A stretch of DNA of 64,000 nt, taken from contig JYIP02000004.1 of NCBI GenBank assembly GCA_001051155.2, forward strand, positions 4,892,383-4,956,382. The letters run 5' to 3'. The notes beneath the pieces were generated by a model. That model was not told the DNA's origin. It worked only from the letters and a program-made list of their open reading frames with translations, and ran no database searches. The stretch's first letter is position 1; each line of letters begins with the position of its first letter. Made by a program: the position numbers and the translations under genes. Source of the DNA: Chrysoporthe austroafricana. Lineage: Eukaryota > Ascomycota > Sordariomycetes > Diaporthales > Cryphonectriaceae. Shown in pieces: positions 20,305-33,868 of the stretch.

Positions 20305-20892
20305 ATATCGGATAGGATACGAAAAACTCGTTTCGCTTGTTCGGCTAAAATATAATGCTATAATTCTTTTCTGGAAGCGGTTTTGCAATATGCCGTGCAA
20401 ATGCTTTCTTATTCGTTTTGTAAAGGTTATAATATCTCTATTTATCAGGTTTCGGAAAAAGATTTTTCTCGTTATTCGGAATATATACGGCTTAACCGTT
20501 CCCGGTATAATATCTTAAGAATTATTCCGGATAAGCTTCGCAAAATAGCTTATTAGTATTAGAAGCTAGAAAAGGAGCTAAAAGCCGCAAAAGAGAAAGT
20601 ATTCCGCTTGCATTAGCAGAAACGTATATAATATAAGAAAATAATACAGGCTATTTGTTAGAATATCGATAATATCGAAAAGCTAGAGCAGTTAAAAGCA
20701 GAAAAAGCTAAGAAGGAATGCTGCAAAGCTGAAGCCGAATATCGCGCTTTAGAGGTCTTAATATTTGAAAGCCTTTTTCCTGAAAGTTTCGATTTGGATA
20801 TCGTTTTGCAATAATTCGGTTTTAATATTAATTAGGCTAATATCGATTTGGCTATAAAATCCGAAATTATTCCGGGCTTTTTTTCTAGCTAG
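20305..20892 (+). pseudogene. ORF-Z of GyA-0 (antisense to its pol)
   Basis: 588 nt, 196 codons, from ATA (20305, in place of ATG) to TAG at 20890-20892. The upstream context is the same as in GyA-1 (TTCCTAATCGGG before the start). The product retains SYSFCKGYN, SRYSEYIRLNRSRY, KLEKELKAAKEKVFRL and PESFDLD. Most Cys are changed to Tyr. The subtype is that of GyA-1, GyA-2 and GyA-4. Confidence 0.68.
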
Positions 20893-20909
20893 CAAATTAG
20901 TTATTTCTT

Positions 20910-23671
20910 TCAATACTTTTCAAATGCTTATTATATATTACTTAAGTTATTAATTAATTCTTAGCTATTTTCGCTCGAATAATACTTTTTCTATTTGATT
21001 AAATATTCTTTATTTTTTGGTTATTTTCAGTATTTAAGGATTCGCTTAATTTCGTATTCTAGCTTATTAGTTTCAATTTGTATAGATTTATCCGTTTTAG
21101 CTATATTAAATGCTAATTCTAAAAGCGAAATATGAAATACTGAATAGATTTTTATTCCGTAAAGTAATACAAATTCGAAATTAATATTTGAGATTTTCTT
21201 TAAAATTTTAAATAAGCTAAATTTCTTATAATTTAATAAATAAAAGGGTTTTATCGTTTTAATATATTTTTTTTATCGAATAAAATAAATTTTATCTTTT
21301 TCTTATAAGATTAGTCTTTCAATTCTTTTGGAATTAATATATTTTGTTATTTTTTTTTATACGAATTTCAATTCTTTCTAAAATTTTTATTAAACTTTCT
21401 TAATTCTTTTAATTCGTTTTTCTATTATTTCTGTATTTATTCTTAATAATTTATTATAATAAGCTATCAAGTTATAATTATAAAGCGCATAAAATAGTAA
21501 TTTTTTTATTATACTTATATTTACGCTATTATATATAAATTATATTAATAGCAGCAAGTTAATCTAATTATTTTATTTATAATTTATATAATATTATAAA
21601 TACTATTTAATAATTTAATTTATTCGTTCTATTTATTTATTCGTTTATAAGTAGAATGCTATAAATATTTTTTATTATATTTTATATAATTTTATAAGTA
21701 AAGTTTAGAAATTTAATATAAACTTCTTATTTCTATCGGAAATAATTTCTTTAAGCATGCTATAATTGATTATAACCATTCTGAAAAATATATATATAAG
21801 ATCTTCCGTTATATTGCTTTCTTTATAAAGGAAAAAATAAGCGTATTTGCTTAATTTGCAAATTATTATTAAAATGCTATTATATTGCATTTTAGTTAAA
21901 GGTTTTCGTAAAAAAAGTAGCTTAATAATGAAATCCTAGCTAATAAATTGCCAAACTATTTCTGGAATGGAAAGTAATTAGAATAATTTATAAAGCTTAT
22001 AGTATTTAATCTTATTCTTCTTATAGCTATCGCATTTTCGTAAAGCATTCTTAATTCTTTTCTTAAAGCCTGGAAGATTCCAATATCTCTTAATTCTTTC
22101 GTATATAGCTCTGATTTTTTAATAGCTATATGCGAGTGCATTATATATATTTTTGATATATTCGTTCTATTCTTCCGTAAATATATTTTCTGGTTTCTTT
22201 TTGTTATTAGAAATCTTGATAATCGTATTAAGTTTTCTGGTTTTATTTACTAAATTGCTATCTTTATTTTATCGGAAGATATTTTGGAACTCTTTAAGTT
22301 TTATATTCTAGTAATCCGATTATCTGCTAAGTATATTTGCTCTATTATTTTCCGATCTTTTGCAATAAACAATTTTCAAATTAAATTGTAAAAGGAATTT
22401 TGCTTATTTAACTTGCTATTTATTTAAGACTTTTATTATTATAAATATTATTAAGTTCTTATAGTTAGAATACATTATAATTTAATATTTTGTTCTGATT
22501 AAATAATATTGCTATTTTTCGAATGCTTTTATAATTGCTATTAATTCTTTATCCAAAATGCTATAATTGAATTCTAAGCCGTTTAACTTTTTTGAGAAAT
22601 TGCTTATAACCTTAAAGCGTCTTTAATTATCCCGTTAATCGAATTATTTTCCGAATATATAATTTAATATATTAATTTCGATTTCAAATAGCTTATTTGA
22701 ATTTGCTTTGCAAAATATAAGTTCTAATATAATTCATTTTTTGATTTTATCGAATATTTCTTACGCTTCTTATATCTATTCGAATTTCTATTCTTTTTTT
22801 GTAAAATCTGTAAAAGAGCATGCAATTCTGCTATAATTTCGGATAAATTATCGGTAAAAATTAGCATAACCGAAAAATGTTTTGATTTCTTTAGTTTTTT
22901 CTAATATAAGCTATTCTTTTACTATTTGAATTTTATTTTTTTGCATGCTAATTTTGCTTAATTTTATCGTATAATCGAAGTAATTAATTTTCTATTAATA
23001 GAAATAGCATTTGCTTAATTCGATTAAGAATTTATTATTTTATAAAATCTAGAATACTTATTATACGTATTATTTATAAGATTTAAAATCTTTTGAATAA
23101 ATAAAGATATTATTAAAATAAACGATAATAATAATATCCAGATATTTGCAGAAAATATTATTGATTATTTCTTGGAAAAATACGAGCGTATTAATTAGTT
23201 TAAAAGGTAAGATTATATATTCAAAATATTTATAGCAAGTCTTAAATGCTATTTTCCAAATATCGATTTCCTTAATTCGGATATAATAATATCTTTCTTT
23301 AAAATTAAGCATAATAAACTAGTTTATTCCGATTAATCGGTTTCGCATTTTTCCTATCAGGAATAAAAAATAGCAGTTCTTAATTATAATATCGTTAAGC
23401 TATTAATAGTTTATATAAAGTCGTAATTTGTTATTTTTCTTGAGTATAAATAGGATTAAATATTTTGCTAATAATTGCAATTTTCGTATATAGCCTCTTT
23501 TCAAGTTTTTATCGATATATTCCTTAAGTATTTCGAGTTTCGTTTAATCGAGCTTGTAAATAAAGTAATTCTTTAATTTCATCTTTTCTTTTAATAAAAT
23601 TTCGTAATTAAAAGGGCTATATTCTAGTAAATTAATATCAAATTTCCTTTGCTATAATTTCTTGAACTTGT
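20910..23671 (-). pseudogene. GyA-0 pol: chromodomain, integrase, RNase H and RT portion
   Basis: Homologous in frame order to pol of GyA-1. It includes an open integrase core piece (21705-21890: QYNSILIIICKLSKYAYFF and SDRNKKFILNF) and an RT piece at 23070-23312 with [14 protein letters not shown] and VYFNNIFIYS, where both catalytic Asp of YxDD are now Asn. Broken at 23671 by GyB-2. The rest is at 63586-64000. Confidence 0.85.
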
Positions 23672-23878
23672 TAATAGCAAAACTTATAAACGAAGTGAAT
23701 TCGTAATAGATTCGCCTGGTAAATCTATAGTAAATCCCTTAATAAATACGCAATGAATTTACTAAATAAATGCTATACCCTTACTGGGGGGCTTATATAA
23801 TGCCCTGATAAGCTTTAACGTAATTCACTTTCTTGGAAAAACTATATTTCATAATATATTTCAGTACGTTTATTATCA
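23672..23878 (+). repeat. GyB-2 5' LTR
   Basis: 207 bp, starts TAATAGC (for TGATAGC) and ends ATTATCA (for CCATCA). Flanked on the left by CTTGT at 23667-23671. Confidence 0.92.
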
Positions 23879-24119
23879 ATTAATAGCTATGCTTTGCACG
23901 CTTTTGCTGCGTAATCGAATTTCGATTATCGGCTCTATAAAGCAACAGCTCCTATAAGAGTATCGGTCTTATAGAATAACGGCTTTTATAAAAGTATCGG
24001 CTTTATAGAATATTAATTCTTATAAGAATATCGGTTTTATAGAATATCGGCTTTTATAGAAATAGCATTCCTATAAGAGATATTATAATTATTTATTAAT
24101 AATTTATTGCCAATTTACT
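23879..24119 (+). promoter_or_regulatory. GyB-2 leader with primer site and repeat array
   Basis: 241 bp as in GyB-1. TAATAGCTATGC at 23881-23892 is the RIP form of a TGG-type primer site. Units such as TATCGGCTCTATAAAG and TATCGGTCTTATAGAA occupy about 23929-24085. Confidence 0.65.
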
Positions 24120-24828
24120 ATAGTAATTACCGGCAATAATATTTTATTATTGCGGCTTATCGATTATATTGAAATTAAGCATTTCGTTTAAGTATATAAA
24201 TTTATATAAGCTTTGAACGATTTTGAAAGGAAGGATTAGGTTATATCGGATATCAAGATTTTTCTCGAAATTGCATACGTTTTTGTTAACTGGAAATTTT
24301 TAGCCGATCGATACGAAAAAGCAAAACAAAATCCCAGAGAAGTCAATGCACTTTTGCAAAAAGCAAAAATATAAATAATTAAGCAAGGATAGCCTTTATT
24401 GCTTAAGCGCTAGACTTAAGAGAGAAGAAAGTCGAATTTCGATAAGAATTTATTTTAGTAAATAGGAAAAAATAATACGTTCTGGGAAAATTTTTCTAAA
24501 TATCGCAAATTTTAATAGCTCGCTAAAGCAATAACGGAAAAGGAATAATAATAAATGCTTATAGAAATAAATAAAAACGAAAATATTTTTCGATTTAATA
24601 ATCCGGAAAATCCGTTAAAAGAATTGGCTTAATAATAATTTATCGAAAATCGAAAGCATTATATATTTGAATATACCAATATTAATAGCGGAATTAAGTA
24701 TATTTATTTATTATAATATTCGATCGAAAATTCAAATTCTAGATTTATTAATAAATCCGAAAGTTTTTCAATTACAGTAAGAAAAATAGATAAAGGCAAA
24801 AGAAAATAACTAATTTTAAGAAATAAGC
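24120..24828 (+). pseudogene. GyB-2 gag, N-terminal part
   Basis: Starts at ATA GTA ATT ACC GGC (24120), matching the mutated start of GyB-1. Homologous to 18988 down to about 18280. Dense RIP nonsense. Cut at 24828 by GyA-2, whose duplicated target is TAAGC (24824-24828 and 39598-39602). Continues at 39603. Confidence 0.75.
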
Positions 24829-25330
24829 TGTTATAAACTAGCGAGAAGTTCGGACCCTATAAACGAATCGAAATAAGGAAGGACCAGACATGCCAAGAAC
24901 CAACCACTATAATTATATAATCAGGGTTAAGGTTAGTTTTACCAATAAGGTTGGATAGCTATAGATATAAGTTATCTAGAAGAAACGACAAGGTTGGATA
25001 GCTATGGATATAAGTTATCCAGAAAAAATGACAAAGTTGAATAGCTATGAATATAAGTTATTCAGAAATATCCCCTAGGAAATATAATAATAGGGAAAAG
25101 GATATAAGGATAAGGCATTCCTTCCCGAATAAATAGACTATTAAAGAGTTTCTTAATTATCAATCTAAATATCAATTAGACCCTACTATTGATAGCCATA
25201 TTAGCTTATAAATATTGCGGCCTTTAGTAAACCTATCTTAAGTCTCAAAGCTATATTTGGTATTGCTCTTATTAGCATAAACCCTTTAACTTTATAATAT
25301 ATCTTAGGATTTGCTATAGCATTTATAACA
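24829..25330 (+). repeat. GyA-2 5' LTR with three 43-bp tandem units
   Basis: 502 bp, TGTTATAAAC...ATTTATAACA. Near 24943-25070 a 43-bp unit (core GGTTGGATAGCTAT, then GATATAAGTTATC) occurs about three times. This is a different array from the 34-bp one of GyA-1 in the same LTR position. CAGGGTTAAGGTTAG near 24923 is the telomere-like motif. The self-priming pair is AATTATCAA in the LTR (near 25157) and TTGATAACT just after it. Confidence 0.9.
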
Positions 25331-25392
25331 TTTTGATAACTCTTATTCAAGATCGGTTCAGTATATATCCTTTAAGCAATATTCAGGATATA

Positions 25393-27390
25393 ATAGCGTC
25401 CTAAATCCCGTTTTCGTTCAATATTCAAGCCTTTCCGGAAGAAATACCAGTTGCCTTTACTAACGAATAATTCCAGTAGCAAAATGTGGCCCTGTATTAA
25501 TAGCTTAAGGAAGTTAAGAACGAAATTATTCGTTTCAATGCCTTCTAGCAAGCCAAAGCCTTCAAGCTCGATAAGCCAAGCCCCTATAAAAGTACCCGAA
25601 AGGACTTTCAGGCCTTCTTAATATAACTCAAGGCTTATTTTAAACATTACGATACCCAGTTCAGAATTACTTATAACAAGATTGATTTCGCAAGAAGCCG
25701 CTTTGAGAGAATGGCCTTCCAGTAATAGGAGCTAACCTTTCGCGATTATCTGGATAATAGTGAAAAGCTCCGCTTAGAGGAGACCAAGCGCATTTTCCAG
25801 CGCTATGCTAATTTTGAATCAGCTTTCACTAAGACTTTTGGAAACCCGGACGAATGACGTATTGCGGTAAAGCAATTAGAGGCATTTCGACAAACCGGTT
25901 CAGCTGCAAACTATACGGCCAAATTCTAACAAATTGTTGCCTATTTTGATTACGATAACGACCTTTTTATAAATGCTTATTACGCAAGACTTAAAGAAAA
26001 AGTTAAGGACGAATTCTATAAGGAAGACCGATTTGAAAAGCTTAATAAGTTTATTAATAAAGCAATCCGTATCGATAACCGACTGTACGAACGATAGCAA
26101 TAATAATAAAAGAATTATAATACCGTTCCGCAATATTAGCCAAATATTGGGAAATGCAAGTTCTAATACAAAAGCAAAAATAATATAGCTTATTCGGGTA
26201 TTATATATGCTAGGCCTATAGAATTAAATACTTTTGTATATGGATAATGCAAAGGAATTATTTATTATAATTGCGGTAAGAAAGGCTATATTGCTTGCAA
26301 TTATCGGCAGGAATAAAAAAAGCGAGAATAGAAGCTAATTCCGGAAAAATAGCTTAATATTGCTTAGCGATAAGAATTTAATCAGTTAGATAAAAATATC
26401 CTACCGGAATAAATAGCGGACCCTGATTATAGCAGCCTTAGCTGGATAATTTGCTATTAAAATTATTACTTATTATATTTTTCGGAAAAAGAAAGTTTAG
26501 GATAATTCCTATGCAAGCTATAAAGATAATAATAGCTCGCTATAAGCAAGAAAAGCCCATTTTATAATACTGTTATTCAAGATAGCGATTCCGATTGCTT
26601 TAGCGAAAGATTATCGCAAAACGAGGAAGATTTAGAAAAATACTTTTTGAATTACTATTTGGAATAATAATAGAATAATATAGTAGAAGAAGAAATCGGC
26701 ATTACGCAACCAGAATTATTAATACCCAATAGTATTATTAAAGAATTATTATACCCTAATAGATAGCCGGATAATTTACTAATCCTAACTTTCAATAAAG
26801 AATTATTAGAAGAATTAGCTTATTTTTAGCAAAAAGATTGCTAAGATTGCAAATAAATATCTAAATATACGGAAGTAGAATATATTATCTATAGGCTTAT
26901 AATAAAAGAACTTTTCTAAAGCATATTATTTCAGAATAACGAATGCTTATTTCAAAAAAATAGAAGGATTAATTATTTATACTTTTATTATTATAAACTT
27001 GCTTGGATTAGCTGCGTTTATTACAATTGCTAGATATATTTTAGCAAGAAAGTTAAATAAGATTGGTTCCTATTTAGGAAATGGGACCAATTAATCCATC
27101 CCGTTATAGAAGAAAAGAGAAGATTCAGAAAAGTCTTGCATATTAAAGATAATAATATATATATTGGATTACCAGATAACTGCTTACGAACGTATATCGA
27201 TAGAAAAACTATATAGGGATAATGTTACGTAATGGCATACTCTATATATGTATAGGATAAGGCTAAAGAATGGTATAAGTTGCAGAAAATCGAAAAGAAT
27301 CGGCAGCAAGGCTATGCTTAAGCAAAAAGGCTGGCATAGCAAGCGGCAAGGAATGCCCAGGAAATCCCAAAAAGGAAAGATCGCTTATAA
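25393..27390 (+). pseudogene. GyA-2 gag (666 codons, start ATG changed to ATA)
   Basis: 1998 nt, exactly in frame from the mutated start to TAA at 27388-27390, with no indel against GyA-4. Capsid core and knuckle (YYNCGKKGYIACN followed by Y, about 26267-26309) are recognisable; the first Cys, the His and the last Cys are Tyr. The slippery heptamer CCCAAAA is at 27366-27372. Nonsense codons are all TAA/TAG. Confidence 0.87.
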
Positions 27391-28998
27391 AGGGATAATA
27401 GCCGATTAGGATTACGAGGTCCTTATATACTATTATCGGAAAAAACGAAAAGCATATCGTTCTGGACGCATATATTAACGGATAACGATATAGCGCATTA
27501 TTAGATAGTAGCGTATAAAGAAATTTCATCTCGCTAAAAGTTATTAATAGAGAACGAATCTTTTGGATACAAAAGAAGGATTCTTACAAGCTTAATACTA
27601 TGGAAAGAAAATCGGTTATATATAATTAAAGTATAATTGATATAAAAATTAATTATTTACTTATTTTAATTCAAGGCTTTATAACGAATATCATTTTTGA
27701 TATTACAGATATAGCATAATATAAGTTAATCTTAGGAATATTTTGGCTTAAGAAGCATAACTTTCAAATTAATTGGATTATTGGCCAGATTTTATAAGAA
27801 TAAGCTATATTTACTGAAAAGGTTGCAATTATTAGCAGAAGAAAAGACTTAGTTATTAAGGACAATATAAGAGAAATGCGCCCAAACAGGCTTACAAATA
27901 CCTTTAAGGCTAAAAAATAAGCTATAATATAAGGAAGGATTACGGATATTTTAAACTTCCAGACAAAAGTTAAAGACGGACCAAGATTACAAGTAACTAT
28001 TGATTAATAGAGATACGGTTAAGTACGGAACAATACGAAAAAATGCGGATTATGGAATTATAAAGAAATATAGCTTTTATAGCATAAATATGCCAGAAGG
28101 CAATTTGGCTCGGTATTTAATAGATATCCGAGACTATTAGAGATACGAAAGCTCCAGAAACGAGAGGCTAGCGAAAAGAAATACGCATAACAGTACTTTA
28201 TATTCTTACAGATCGCAAAAGATAAAGAAGGATTAATACCGATATTCGAAAATATATTAAAAGAGTATTACGAATTCAAGAAACTATAGCAAGGAAAGTT
28301 TGATACGGGATTGCTAGAGTATAGCCCGTACGATTACGAGATCCTTTTGAAAGAAGGAATATAACCAAAATTCTTTTTTATTTACGGACTTGATAAAGCA
28401 AGACTCGAAGCGCTCAGAGAATATATTGACAAAAATTTAAAGCAAGGCTATATACGATTATTGCAATTACTAATAGGATACTCTATCTTATTCGTATTTA
28501 AAAAGAACGGAAAACTATAATTTTATATAGATTATTAATAGCTTAACGATATTATTATTAAGAATCGATACTTATTGCTGCTAGCAAACGAAATGAAAGA
28601 TCGATTAATTGGAATTAAATAGTTCATTATGCTTGATCTCAAGGAAGGATATTATTATATTAGAATTAAAGAAGACGATATTTGGAAAACAGCTTTCAGA
28701 ATACGTTACGGATATTTCGAATACGTAATTATACCTTTTAAGCTTATAAACGCGCTAATATCTTTCCAAGAAATAATTAATTATATCTTACGCGAATTTC
28801 TAGATATTATTATTATCGTTTATTTTGATAATATCTTGATTTTTTCCAGAGATTTCGAAATATATAAGCAGCATATACGGAAAGTATTCTAAATATTGCA
28901 AAATAATAAATTCCTAGTCGAATTAAACAAATATTATTTCTATTAACAAAAAGTTAATTATTTAAGCTATATTATCGAGCCAGAACAGATTAATATGC
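27373..28998 (+). pseudogene. GyA-2 pol, first part: protease and RT
   Basis: Protease SALLDSSV near 27492-27515 (D-S-S for D-S-G). RT with [22 protein letters not shown] (28629-28892 is open) and IIIIVYFDNILIFS (YxDD is YFDN). Cut at 28998 by GyA-3 in the region between RT fingers/palm and connection. Continues at 36313. Confidence 0.87.
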
Positions 28999-29413
28999 TG
29001 TTATAAACGCTGCAGCAGATCCTTAAATGTACTATAGGGTCAAGGGGTTTATGCTAACAAGAGCGATGCCGGGTATAGTCTTAAGCTTCAGGACGAATTC
29101 ACTGAGTTTCGCAATATTCATAAGCCAATATGGCTATTAAGTATAAAGTCCAATTGATACTTAGATTGACAACTGAAGATCCTATTTATTTACTCAGCTA
29201 GTAGTTCTTCCAGCCTTATATATTCATCTTTTCAGTCTTTGGCTCATGTTTGCTCGACGGGGCTTACGGTTGCTTATTAAGCCCCGGTAAGCTAGGCTAA
29301 GCCCTAGTAACCCTAACCCTAGCTTACGTAATCCTTGCGGGGTACGTATTTCCATTGCCTGGTTTGATCCCAGGTTAGGGTTTTCTCTTCTTTTTATATG
29401 TTAGTTTATAATA
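28999..29413 (-). repeat. GyA-3 3' LTR (415 bp)
   Basis: TGTTATAAACGCTGCAG...GTTTATAATA on the plus strand. No 34- or 43-bp array; instead TAAGCCCCGGTAAGCTAGGC and TAACCCTAACCCTAG (about 29306-29322). TTGACAACT near 29174 is the complement of the self-priming R start. Confidence 0.92.
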
Positions 29414-29503
29414 TTATCTCCTTTCTATCAGTTATTATCCTCAATAATACTTTTGTAAATACCCTTATTTGGCAAGGTTTCTTATCGCGCCTTCCTAATT
29501 AAG

Positions 29504-30099
29504 ATATCTTACAGAGTCGGCAAGTCTCGTAGTCCTTTATCTATTCTTTCTTCCAAGAGCCTTGCTCGCTTTAAGCGATTTTCGTTTATCGAATCTCGGG
29601 AATATGACATTATGCCTTATTCGTTCTATCTCGAAAAAGGCTTGTCGTATCGTATAGTGGATAGGGTTAAGAGTTGTTCTAACTGTACGAAACGGGAGCG
29701 TTCTTGCAATGCCGGACGGGTTCCGTTATCGTCTTATAAGCCTCCCTTTGATCCGTTTTTCTTGTTCCTTTTCCTAATCCTGTTATAGTATTACGAATTA
29801 CCGATAAATTGTCCCGGATCGATAGCCGTAAGGTTAAGGAAGAAGAGCGGCTTCTAAAGCTCTAGTCTCGCATAACCGAATCCTTAGCCCGTCTTGCGCG
29901 GCTAAAGAAATAACGCCGCTTTCTTCAAGAGAAGGGGATAAAGTTGGTAAATCAAGGTCTGGAAGAGGAAGAGCGTAATCGTATGGCCGTCGAAGTGCAG
30001 GCAGTAGTCTCTGAAGAGTCCGCAGCCGCTATCGCAAATCCTTCTTTTAGTAGTTTTGACTGGAATTCCGTAAGTATCGGTAATTCTGTAATGGATTAG
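29504..30099 (+). pseudogene. ORF-Z of GyA-3 (antisense, second subtype, with a shared frame change)
   Basis: Starts at ATA 29504 (for ATG) after TTCCTAATTAAG, the same context as other ORF-Z copies; an internal ATG is in frame at 29612. From there the product reads MPYSFYLEKGLSY, then SCSNCTKRERSCNAG, a Cys cluster like that of the other subtype. Further on, in another frame, come SRITESLARLARLKK and FLQEKGIKLVNQGLEEEERN, which form a coiled coil, and the end FDWNSVSIGNSVMD with TAG at 30097-30099. Total length is 596 nt, one base short of a multiple of three. GyA-5 shows the same phase change, so it is ancestral. A small spliced intron in the pyrimidine-rich stretch 29725-29795 is possible, but I see no clear GTAWGT donor. 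It ends 98 bp from the pol stop. Confidence 0.7.
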
Positions 30100-30196
30100 T
30101 CTGGTTTTTTGGGTAAGGCTGGTTTTTATTCCGGATCCGGGCAATCCTTTTAGATAATTCGAGTAAGTAAAGCTTTTATAGGCTTATTCTTTTCCG

Positions 30197-33100
30197 TTAT
30201 TATTTGTCCAAATAATCCGCTAATGCCCGAAATGCATTCTGTAAATTAGCTTTAGGTTTTTACGAATTTTTGTTTGCTAGGTAATTTTTCCATTTAATAA
30301 GGTATTCGGGATCGTAATCTGGTCCGCGGTACTTGAGGATTCGTTCGACCTTGTATTCTGGCTTATTACTTTCGATTTGGATACTTTTGTCTGTTTCGAT
30401 TAATTTTAATATTAGTTCAAAGAGCGAAATGTGGAATACCGGATGGATTCTCATTCTATAGGGTAATGCGAGTTCAAAATTGATATTTGAGATTTTCTTT
30501 AGGATTTTGAATGGTCCCAATTTCTTATAATCCAGTAAGTAAGAGGGTTTTATTGTTTTAATGTATTCTTTTCGTCGAATAAAGTAGACTTTATTCCTTT
30601 CCTGTAAGATTGGTCTTTCAATCTTTTTGGAGTTGGCATATTTCGTTATTTTTTTCTTATACGAATTTCAGCTCTTTCTGGAATTCTTCTTAAACCTTCT
30701 TGATTTTTTTAATTCGTTTTTCTGCAGCTTCTATATTTGTTCTTAGTATTTCGTTATAATAGGCTATTAGATTATAGCTATAAAGTACGTAAAATAGTAA
30801 TTTCCTTATTATGCTTGTATTTGCGCTATTATATACAAATTGCGCTAGGGGTAAGAAGTCGACCTAGTTATCCTGTTCGTAATTTATATAATATCGTAAA
30901 TATTGCTTGACAATCTAGTTAGTTTTTTCCGTTTATCCGTCCGTTTATGGATAGAATGCTATAAATATTTTCTGTTATGCTCTGAATAGCTTCGTAAATA
31001 AGGTCCAGAAATTTAATACGAACTTTCTATCTTTATCGGAAATAATTTCTTTAAGCATGCCGTAATTAGCTATAACCGTTCTGAAAAATGTATATGCGAA
31101 TTCTTTTGCTATGCTACTTTCTTTATATAATAAGAAGTAAGCGTACTTATTCAGTCTGCAAACTATTATTAGAATGCTATTATACTATACTCTAGTTAAA
31201 AGTTTTCGTAAAAGGGGTAGCTTAGTAATGAAATCCCAGCTAATAGATTGCCAAACCGTTATTGGGATAGGGAATAGTTGGAGCAGTCCGTAAGGCTTGT
31301 AATATTCGATTTTATTCTTTTTGCAGCTATTGCATTCTCGTAAAATATTTTCGATTCTCCGTCTGAGTTCTGGCAAGTTCCAATATCTCTTGGTTCTCTT
31401 ATAGGTAGCTTTAATTCCTTAATAGCCGTATGCGAGTGCATTATATATAGTTCTGATATATTCGTCTTATTCTTTAGTAATTATGTTTTCTGGCTTCTTT
31501 TAACTGCTATCGATCCGGATAATTGTATTAAGTTCCCTTATTTCGTTTACAAGGCTACCGTTTTTGTCCTGCTTGAAAATATTCTGCAATTCTTTAAGTT
31601 CCGTATTCTAATGATTTGCTTGTCTGCTAAAAGCATCTGTTCTGCCGTTCTCTAATCTTTTGCAATGCATGATTTTTAAGTCAAATTGTAAGAAGAATTC
31701 TGCTTATCTGACTTGTCGTTTATTCAAGACCTTTATTATTATAAACGTTATTAGGTTCTTATAATTTGAATGCATTATTATCTAGTATTTTATTCCGATT
31801 AAGTAGTGCTGCTATTTTTCGAATGCTTTTACAATTGCTATAAGCTCTTTATCTGGGATGCTATAATTGAGCTTTAGGCCGTTCAGCTTTTTTGAAAAGT
31901 TGCTTACGATCCTGAAATATTTTTAGTCGTTTTGCTAGCTTAGTTATCCGCCGAATGCGTAATCTAACGTATCGGTCTCGATTTCAAATAGTTTGTTTGG
32001 GTCTGCTTCGCAGAATATGAGTTCTGATATAATTCGTTCCTTGATTTCGTCGAATGCTTCTTATATTTCTTTGGTCCATTCGAATTTGTAATCCTTCTTT
32101 GTAAGGTCTGTAAGTAGTTATGCAATTTTACTGTAATTTCGAATGAATTATCGGTAGAAATTAGCATAGCCGAAAAATGCTCTAATTTCTTTGGTTTTTT
32201 CCGGTACGGGCTATTCTTTTATTGCTTAAACCTTATCTTTCTGCATATTAATTTGGCTTAGCTCGATAATATAGCTTAAGTAATCAATTTTCTATTAGTA
32301 GAATTGGCATTTACTTAATTTTACGAAAAACTTATTATTTTGTAATATCTGGAATATTTATTGTATATATTGCTTATATAACGTAAGGTCTTTTGAGTAA
32401 ATAAGAAAATTATCGAGGTAAACGATAATAATAATATCCAAGTATTCGCGGAAGATATTATTAATCATTTCTTGGAAAGATACGGGCGCATTAGTTAATC
32501 CAAAGGGTAAGATTACGTATTCGAAATATCCGTAACGAGTTCTGAAAGCCGTTTTCCAGATATTATCTTCTTTGATTCGAATATAGTAATATCCTTCTTT
32601 GAGATCCAGAATAGTAAACCATTTTGCTCCTATTAATCGGTCTTGCATCTCTCTTATTAGCGGTAAGGGATACCTATTCTTGATCGTAATGTCGTTAAGC
32701 TATCGGTAGTCCATATAAAGTCGTAATTTGCTATTCTTTTTCGGGATAAACAGGATTGGGTACCCTGCTAGTAATTGTGATTTCCGTATATAGCTTTTTT
32801 TGAGGTTTTTGTCGATATATTCCTTGAATGCTTTGAGTTTTGCTTAGTCAAGCTTGTAAATAGGGTAATTCTGCGGCTTTATTCTTTCTTTTAGTAGGAT
32901 CTTATAATCGAAAGGGCTATATTCAAATAAGCTGTTATCGAATTTCCTTTGCTATAATTTCTTGAACTTATAATATTCTTATAGTACGTTTTTGAAATCT
33001 GGTAACGGTCTTTTTTCGTCTTTTGCGATTTGTAAGAATATAAGGTACCGTTATATATATTTTATTTCGCTAGCTTCTTATTCCTAAGGCTTTTTTGCTT

Positions 33101-33868
33101 CTGGTAGTTTCGGGTATTTGCTAAATGCTAAGCCGAATTATCTTCTAGCATATTCGTATTATAAGAATTATATTTCTTTATAGTTCTATAATTCGCATTT
33201 CTTTGTATTGCTTCGTGCTTAACCGATCTTTTATCGGTCGATAATTACTTGTAATCTTGGTTCGTTCCCAACTTTCGTCTGGAAGTTTAAGGTATTCGTA
33301 ACCTTTCCCTATATCGTAGCTTGCCTTCTTGCCTTAAGGGTACTCATAAGCCTATTTAAGCGCATTTTGCCGGTACTATCTTTAGTAATTAAGTCTCTTT
33401 TTCTATTAACGATTGCAACCTTTTCAGTAAGTACGGCTTATTCCTATAAGATCTGGCCAGTAATCCAATTAATTCGAAAGTTATGCTTTTTAAGCTAAAG
33501 TATTCCCAAAATTAACTTATATTATGCCGTATCTGTAATATCAAAAGTAACGTTTATCGTAAGGCCTTAAATCGAAATAAGTAGATAATTAGTTTCCGTA
33601 TCGATTATACTTAGGTTATATGCAACCGATTTCCTTTCTACAGTATTAAGCCTATAAGAATCCTTTTTTTGCGTTTAGGGAATTCGTTCCCTATTAACGA
33701 TTTCGGGCGAGATAAAATTTCCTTATACGTTACTATCTAATAGTGCGCTATATCGTTATCCTTTAATATATGCGTCCAGAATAATATGCTTTTCGTTTTC
33801 CTTGATAGTAGCATATAAGGACCTTATAGTCCTAATCGGCTATTATCCCTTTATAAGCAATCTTTCCC
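30197..33868 (-). pseudogene. GyA-3 pol
   Basis: In element order: protease (SALLDS near 33735-33755), RT with [19 protein letters not shown] and [14 protein letters not shown] (32358-32648 open, YxDD is YLDN), RNase H near 31700-32000, and integrase with RECNSCKKNKIEYYKP (31185-31376 open) and an SDKDRKF core. Then come the GPF module and chromodomain (30260-30520 open: GPFKILKKISNINFELALPY, EYKVERILKYRGPDY, YLIKWKNY). Two consecutive stop codons at 30197-30202; one may be a mutated CAA. RIP nonsense is less dense than in GyA-0. Confidence 0.9.
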
